DNA from: Pseudomonas sp. IAC-BECa141
GTDB lineage: Bacteria > Pseudomonadota > Gammaproteobacteria > Pseudomonadales > Pseudomonadaceae
Assembly (NCBI RefSeq): GCF_020544405.1
Contig: NZ_CP065410.1
Coordinates: 1,860,001-1,924,000 of the forward strand
Direction of reading: 5' to 3'
Length of the DNA stretch: 64,000 bases
Below, in pieces: positions 59,872 through 64,000 of the stretch (the first letter of the stretch is position 1; each line of letters starts with the position of its first letter). The notes beneath the pieces were generated by a model, which worked only from the letters and a program-made list of their open reading frames with translations, made no database searches and was not told the origin of the DNA. Both the position numbers and the translations under genes were made by a program.

Positions 59872-60350
59872 TTGAGGCGATGGAGTTATTGCTGAAACAT
59901 TGGGGCGAGCAATGCCGACATGCCGGTGAAGCGGGAGGCATGGGTAGCCCGATGGCGACGATCATGGAGTGGGGCGGTTGTGCGCCGCGGGGCACACCCG
60001 GTTCTCGGATCCTTCTCGGAGGTGGTGCGGGTCCAGATGCAATTGCGCAGGAAATTGGTGCCGCCCTTTCCGAGATTGCCCGGCAAGATGGTCGGGGTGA
60101 AAGGCTGCAACAGTTGGCAGTTATGCGTTACGGCTTTGACCCTGCACCGACATGGGCAGCGCAGATGCACGAACTGGGCTACGTCTCAAAGGCGAAACAA
60201 ACCTACTACGATCTTGTGCACCGTCTTCATGTCCGACTCTTTGAGGTGCTGGCCGAGCGCAAGGACGCACGTAAGTGGCTTACCGTTGGTCGGGGCGCTT
60301 TACCTCAAAGTCTCCTCAAAGTTGCGTCAAAGTTGCGTCAAGTTGGATAA
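59868..60350 (+). CDS. Phage hypothetical protein, possible late regulator
   Basis: 160 residues from ATG 59868, overlapping the preceding stop (ATGA). MELLLKHWGEQCRHAGEAGG, PMATIMEWGGCAPRGTPGSR and SEIARQDGRGERLQQLAVMR, then YGFDPAPTWAAQMHELGYVS. The position between replication and lysis/packaging genes is that of Q-like antiterminators and the W-G-(R)-R-G pattern is suggestive, but I cannot confirm the family. The last codons contain short direct repeats. Confidence 0.6.
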   Translation: MIEAMELLLKHWGEQCRHAGEAGGMGSPMATIMEWGGCAPRGTPGSRILLGGGAGPDAIAQEIGAALSEIARQDGRGERLQQLAVMRYGFDPAPTWAAQMHELGYVSKAKQTYYDLVHRLHVRLFEVLAERKDARKWLTVGRGALPQSLLKVASKLRQVG

Positions 60351-60476
60351 CCGAAAATGCCCCCTTTTCGGTTCCGTACTCAGGGGGTAAAAAGTCCCCA
60401 CGATATGGATTCTGCGCCTTGGCGCTCCCCCCGAGCACGTGCTGTGCACTACGTCCTGGCGTATGCCGCGACATTG

Positions 60477-60508
60477 AAAACCCTGCCCACCGGCGGGGTT
60501 TTCTTTTT
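60477..60508 (+). terminator. Terminator between the early and late regions
   Basis: AAAACCCTGCC / GGCGGGGTTTT-type stem and a run of T (TTCTTTTTT), ahead of the holin gene. A plausible target for a late antiterminator. Confidence 0.75.
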
Positions 60509-60542
60509 TGTGTTCGGCATGCTCCTTCACTTGAGGCACAAC

Positions 60543-60887
60543 ATGACAAATGAGCAGCAAGCGCTGGCAGAAATGCCGATCTGGTTGGTGATCGTCCTGG
60601 CTCTGGTCGGTGGCGTATCCGGTGAGATGTGGCGAGCAGACAAGGATGGTGCTCGTGGCTGGGCGCTGATGCGTCGGCTTGCGCTTCGATCCGGTGCCTG
60701 CATTGTCTGCGGAGTCTCGGCAATGATGCTGATGATCGCGGCGGGCATGACGATCTGGACGGCAGGCGCCTTGGGTTGCCTGACGGCGATGGCTGGTGCC
60801 GATGTGGCCATCGGGTTGTACGAACGCTGGGCCGCCAAGCGGCTGGGCGTCAGCGAAGTCCCGCCAGTCGGAGGCGGGCAGGGGTGA
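60543..60887 (+). CDS. Phage holin (LydA/holin-2-like)
   Basis: 114 residues from ATG 60543 (TGAGG upstream); the longer frame to 60357 crosses the terminator. Three hydrophobic helices: MPIWLVIVLALVGGVSGEMW, SGACIVCGVSAMMLMIAAGM and IWTAGALGCLTAMAGADVAI. The basic loop WRADKDGARGWALMRRL between the first two matches the LydA/phage holin family of Pseudomonas phages. It permeabilises the inner membrane at lysis. Unusual in lying before terminase, as in several Pseudomonas lambdoid prophages. Confidence 0.85.
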   Translation: MTNEQQALAEMPIWLVIVLALVGGVSGEMWRADKDGARGWALMRRLALRSGACIVCGVSAMMLMIAAGMTIWTAGALGCLTAMAGADVAIGLYERWAAKRLGVSEVPPVGGGQG

Positions 60888-60992
60888 TGCACCGATCTGG
60901 GGCGCCGAAACTCGCCGGGGACCCTGAAGGTATCTGAGGGGCACGGGGTCGGAAACCCGCGGGAAACTGTTAGCCGCAGACTTCCCAGCTTA

Positions 60993-61044
60993 CTGAAATT
61001 TCAATCATTGAAATCTTGAAAGGATTCATTGAAATACGTTGAAA
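60993..61044. repeat. TTGAAA repeats and 17-base palindrome before terminase
   Basis: ATTTCAAT-C-ATTGAAAT at 60998-61014 is a perfect palindrome. TTGAAA recurs at 61008, 61016, 61029 and 61039 with 8-13-base steps, just before the small terminase gene. It may be a terminase-binding (cos/pac) region or a DNA-bending promoter. Confidence 0.45.
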
Positions 61045-61055
61045 AAGGAGGGCTC

Positions 61056-61688
61056 ATGACAGAACCAACCTACCTGTCGAAGAGCGCCTTCGCGGCCCGG
61101 CTCGGCAGGTCGCCGAGTTACATCACCTGGCTGAAAGACAACAACCGTTTGGTGCTTTCGCCCAATGGCAAACAGGTTGATGTACATGCCACCGAAGCGC
61201 TGATTCGCGACACCGCCGACCCGAGCAAGGCCGCCGTTGCTGAACGCCATCAACAAGATCGGATTCAGCGCAACGTTTACAGCCAACTGTCGACCCAAAC
61301 CGAGCCGACTTCCATGGCTGCGCCGCCGCTGGCGGCTCCGACGACAGACAAGCATCCGGATTTTCAGAAGGCACGCGCGCACCGTGAGTTCTACTTGGCG
61401 CAGATGGCCGAGATGGAGTTTCACAAAGCACAGGGCTCAACAGTCGAGGTTACGGCAGTTCAGTCCGGGGCATACAACGCCGGTCGCATGCTTCGCGACA
61501 CGTTGCTGGGTATGCCTCCGCAACTGGCTCCGGAACTGGCGGCCATGTCGGATCCATGGGAGATCGAACGACACCTGACTGCAGCATTGAGACAACGGCT
61601 TGAGGACGCCGGCCGTATGTCCTCTGAGGAATTCGGCCACACACTGGATACTAACTGGGAGGTGATAGATGAACCTGACCAGATCTGA
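61056..61688 (+). CDS. Terminase small subunit (Nu1-like)
   Basis: 210 residues from ATG 61056 with AAAGGAGGG before it. Winged helix at the N-terminus (LSKSAFAARLGRSPSYITWL, then KDNNRLVLSPNGKQVDVHAT). Middle coiled region FYLAQMAEMEFHKAQGSTVE and helical C-terminus ending in EVIDEPDQI, which should contact the large subunit. It recognises phage DNA for packaging. Overlaps the large-subunit gene by 20 bases. Confidence 0.88.
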   Translation: MTEPTYLSKSAFAARLGRSPSYITWLKDNNRLVLSPNGKQVDVHATEALIRDTADPSKAAVAERHQQDRIQRNVYSQLSTQTEPTSMAAPPLAAPTTDKHPDFQKARAHREFYLAQMAEMEFHKAQGSTVEVTAVQSGAYNAGRMLRDTLLGMPPQLAPELAAMSDPWEIERHLTAALRQRLEDAGRMSSEEFGHTLDTNWEVIDEPDQI

Positions 61689-63705
61689 TGGAGCGACGGT
61701 GTACTGCGAGGCTTATTTCCGGGGGCTCAAACCTGACCCGGATGTGTGGGTGGACGAGTGGGCCGACGAATACATGCGTATTCCGCGTGATTCAGGTGCG
61801 GCTGAGCCCGGCCAATACCGCACCTCTCGCACCCCTTACGCACGTGAGCCGATGCGCTGTTTATCGCCAGCTCACCCCTGCAAGCGCGTCGTTACGATGG
61901 TGGCTTCGCAGTTGATGAAAACCCAAATCGCCTTAAATTGGATTGGTGGCCTGATCCATATGGCACCGTCCAATATCCTGACACTGCTGCCGAGCCTTAG
62001 CCTGGCTAAGCGGGTGTCATCGAGGATCAGCAAGACCATCAAGGCCACGCCCGTTCTGCGTAAGCGAGTGGCGTCCAGTCGGTCTCGTGACTCCCGCAAC
62101 ACGATGGACACCAAAGAGTTTGAAGGTGGTTCGCTGTACGTTACCACTGCGGGTTCCGCGGCCAACTTGGCCGAGCTCTCAGCGCGTTATGTGTACGGCG
62201 ATGAGGTGGATCGTTGGGAAGTCGACGTCGGAGAGGAGGGTGATCCCATCGAGCTGGCAGAGACTCGGGGCAGTACCTTTGGCCGGAATGCCAAGTTCTA
62301 CTTCTCCAGCTCACCAACGATCAAAGGTGCTTCGCGTATCAGTGATCTGTTCGAGTCCAGCGATCAACGTTACTTCTACGTGCCGTGTCCAACTTGCGGG
62401 CACAAGCAGGTACTGGAGTGGGAACGTTTGCTCTACTCCAAGGATTACCAGCTCATTCACTACCATTGTGCTGGGCCTGAGTGCGACGTGTTGATCGAGG
62501 AGCACCATAAGGGCTGGATGCTTGCCAATGGCGAGTGGATAGCCCATGCCGAAGGTGATGGCGAAACGGTTGGCTTTCATCTCAACGCGTTGTACTCGCC
62601 ACCAGGCTGGATGGACTGGCGTACGCTGGCCAGGCAGTACGAGAAGGCCAAGCGGGCACAGGCGAAAGGCGATCTTGAACCGATGCAGGTGTTCTACAAC
62701 ACCCGACTGGCCAAGGTCTGGGACAGCGCTCAAGAGCAAACTAAAGCCGATGTTCTTATGGACCGGGCGCGTCTGGAAAGCTACGGCCTCGGCTCAATGC
62801 CGTCCGGTTCGCTGATGCTTACCGCCGCCGTCGACGTTCAGGCTAACCGTCTGGAGTTGATGGTCATGGGCTGGGGCTTTGGTATGGAGCGTTGGGTGAT
62901 TGATCACAAGGTGATCTCAGGCGATCCCGCTGATGAGCGAACTTGGGCGGTACTTGATGACTTGCTCAAAGCTCGCTACCGGCACCCTTGCGGTGTCGGC
63001 TTGGCGATTCTTGCCACGGCTGTCGACTCCGGGGGGCATCACACCGATGAGGTCTACCAGTTCTGCCGCATGCGGCGCTGGCGCAACATCTTCGCCATCA
63101 AAGGTGCGAGCAAGCCCGGCAGACCGGTGATTGCCCAGCGGCCCTCGATGGTCGACGTGACCTGGAAGGGTCAGACCGAGCGCCACGGCGCCGAGCTGTG
63201 GTTCGTCGGTACCGACACCGCCAAGGACTGGATCTACAACCGTTACCCGTTCCCGGATGGACCCGGCTCGCTGCATTTTGCCAACGATTTGCCGGACGAC
63301 TTCTTCGCCCAATGTGTGGCAGAACGCAAGGTCGCTCGCTACGTCCGCGGTCATAAACGTGTCGAGTGGATCAAGGGCAAAGCCGAGCGCAACGAAGCTC
63401 TGGACCTGATGGTGTATTGCCTGGCCATGGCGCATTACCTGGGCATCAATCGGTACCAGGAGCATGACTGGGATCGGGTGCGGCAAGCTTTGGCACAATC
63501 CGGATTGTTCGACGATGCACCGGCCCAGCCTGTTCAGGCCCCACGTGTTGAACAAGCCCAAACAACCGAAACAGCGCCGCCGGCTGTTTTCCGGCAAGCC
63601 CAGCTTGCACCGCCTACACCGGCTGCACCTGTCGCACCCACGCGACCTGCTGCATCGCCATCACCACGCCGCAGCTCTACCAGCGGTTATCTGAAGAGAC
63701 GCTGA
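61669..63705 (+). CDS. Terminase large subunit, lambda GpA family
   Basis: 678 residues. ATPase part: ADEYMRIPRDSGAAEPGQYR and VTMVASQLMKTQIALNWIGG (Walker A-like, about 74-94), Walker B region SARYVYGDEVDRWEVD near 170-185. Zinc-finger-like CPTCGHKQ with the later CAGPECDV. Nuclease part with TAAVDVQANRLELMVMGWGF (Asp metal ligand) and RNEALDLMVYCLAMAHYLG. A Pro/Ala-rich tail at 615-678 is unusual in length. It cuts and pumps DNA into the prohead; the GpA family implies cohesive-end packaging. Confidence 0.95.
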   Translation: MNLTRSDGATVYCEAYFRGLKPDPDVWVDEWADEYMRIPRDSGAAEPGQYRTSRTPYAREPMRCLSPAHPCKRVVTMVASQLMKTQIALNWIGGLIHMAPSNILTLLPSLSLAKRVSSRISKTIKATPVLRKRVASSRSRDSRNTMDTKEFEGGSLYVTTAGSAANLAELSARYVYGDEVDRWEVDVGEEGDPIELAETRGSTFGRNAKFYFSSSPTIKGASRISDLFESSDQRYFYVPCPTCGHKQVLEWERLLYSKDYQLIHYHCAGPECDVLIEEHHKGWMLANGEWIAHAEGDGETVGFHLNALYSPPGWMDWRTLARQYEKAKRAQAKGDLEPMQVFYNTRLAKVWDSAQEQTKADVLMDRARLESYGLGSMPSGSLMLTAAVDVQANRLELMVMGWGFGMERWVIDHKVISGDPADERTWAVLDDLLKARYRHPCGVGLAILATAVDSGGHHTDEVYQFCRMRRWRNIFAIKGASKPGRPVIAQRPSMVDVTWKGQTERHGAELWFVGTDTAKDWIYNRYPFPDGPGSLHFANDLPDDFFAQCVAERKVARYVRGHKRVEWIKGKAERNEALDLMVYCLAMAHYLGINRYQEHDWDRVRQALAQSGLFDDAPAQPVQAPRVEQAQTTETAPPAVFRQAQLAPPTPAAPVAPTRPAASPSPRRSSTSGYLKRR

Positions 63706-63706
63706 T

Positions 63707-63913
63707 ATGTCCTTTACCCAACAGCACCTCGACGTAATCGAGAAGGCCATCGCGCGCGGTGAAAAAACCGTTCGCTTTGGCGACCGCACCGTCGAGTACC
63801 GCACCATCAACGAGCTTCTGCAGGCGCGCGAAGAAATTCGCACCTCGTTGCTCAACGCTGCCGGGCCGCGTTCACGCGTGGTCCGGCTTTATCACGGAGG
63901 CAAAGGACTGTAA
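63707..63913 (+). CDS. gpW-like head-tail joining protein
   Basis: 68 residues: FTQQHLDVIEKAIARGEKTV, RFGDRTVEYRTINELLQARE. Helix-strand-strand-helix order, size and place between terminase and portal genes match lambda gpW, which plugs the portal and links head to tail. The stop overlaps the portal start (TAATG). Confidence 0.9.
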   Translation: MSFTQQHLDVIEKAIARGEKTVRFGDRTVEYRTINELLQAREEIRTSLLNAAGPRSRVVRLYHGGKGL

Positions 63914-64000
63914 TGGCTCGTTATCCGACGCTGACCCGTAACGGATTCTTGCTGCCGTCGAATATTAAGGCCAGTTACGAAGGCGCCGGGGAGGGCCGTC
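63913..64000 (+). CDS. Phage portal protein, N-terminus only
   Basis: 29 codons to the right edge: MARYPTLTRNGFLLPSNIKA followed by SYEGAGEGR. Called portal (lambda gpB family) from gene order after terminase and gpW, and from the SYEGAG(xG)R motif typical of that N-terminus. It forms the ring through which DNA enters the head. Confidence 0.75.
   Translation, partial: MARYPTLTRNGFLLPSNIKASYEGAGEGR

Noticed and set aside
60300..60345. Short direct repeats (GCGTCAAAGTT-like) at the end of the 160-residue phage gene
   Set aside because: Only two or three imperfect copies inside coding sequence; too little to call a CRISPR or iteron.
1..64000. tRNA, rRNA or CRISPR arrays
   Set aside because: Looked for by eye; no cloverleaf with a CCA-type end, rRNA stretch or regularly spaced repeats was seen. 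A tRNAscan or CRISPR search would be needed to exclude them fully.

Overview
The window is chromosomal DNA from a fluorescent-group Pseudomonas, judged from gene content and order and from high G+C coding. Supporting signs are the minCDE-rluA-aminopeptidase block, the Prc/quinone reductase/HAD/ABC block, the PuuD-type purine ring pathway, and many copies of the GTGGGAGCGAGCTTGCTCGC repeat typical of these genomes. It is ordinary core chromosome up to about 49 kb, interrupted by one Rhs toxin island (5.6-11.6 kb). It ends in the left arm of a lambdoid prophage (49.0 kb to the right edge).

Layout. 1-2.5 kb: a membrane-anchored catalase-like protein and a di-heme cytochrome, translationally coupled. 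2.8-5.5 kb: an FKBP lipoprotein, a DUF1232 protein behind a perfect pair of inverted DnaA boxes, and an XRE/unknown/Sel1 operon. 5.6-11.6 kb: an Rhs core whose RNase A-like toxin tip is out of frame by one base in a G run, its CdiI-type immunity gene, and an A+T-rich pair of unknown genes. 11.7-33.2 kb: an EAL/GGDEF protein, Prc protease, quinone reductase, HAD phosphatase, an ABC importer operon carrying its own phosphatase under a UTRA regulator, an MscS channel, aminopeptidase, a frameshifted glycosyltransferase-like gene, RluA, MinCDE, LpxL and a patatin. 33.3-46.1 kb: a purine salvage and catabolism block. Two Tsx-like porins and two permeases import the substrates. PuuD, HiuH, UraD, PuuE, Alc and AllA together take urate to glyoxylate and urea. 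TTGTRTACAA palindromes sit at three promoters. 46.3-49.0 kb: a MarR regulator, aminotransferase, glutaredoxin and folE.

49.0-64 kb: a remnant integrase C-terminus abuts folE. After it come a cluster of three DnaA boxes, a YjzC-like gene, a HigBA-type toxin-antitoxin pair and an intact integrase/excisionase. Then come a leftward early operon, a self-cleaving S24 repressor opposite a Cro-like gene, a rightward operon (CII-like, zinc finger, prim-pol/helicase), a holin, and the terminase, gpW-like and portal genes. Repressor operators with the half-site TATTGA can be read at both early promoters.

The most interesting signal is in the prophage. Three intergenic hairpins share the loop TCTCACCAA but have different stems that each remain base-paired. 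They lie in the leader of the leftward transcript, just after cro, and inside the leftward operon, so they look like a structured RNA element. Two clear frameshifts and one suspected one all fall in G (or C) homopolymers. They may be real slippage events or sequencing errors, and should be settled before calling any of those genes dead.
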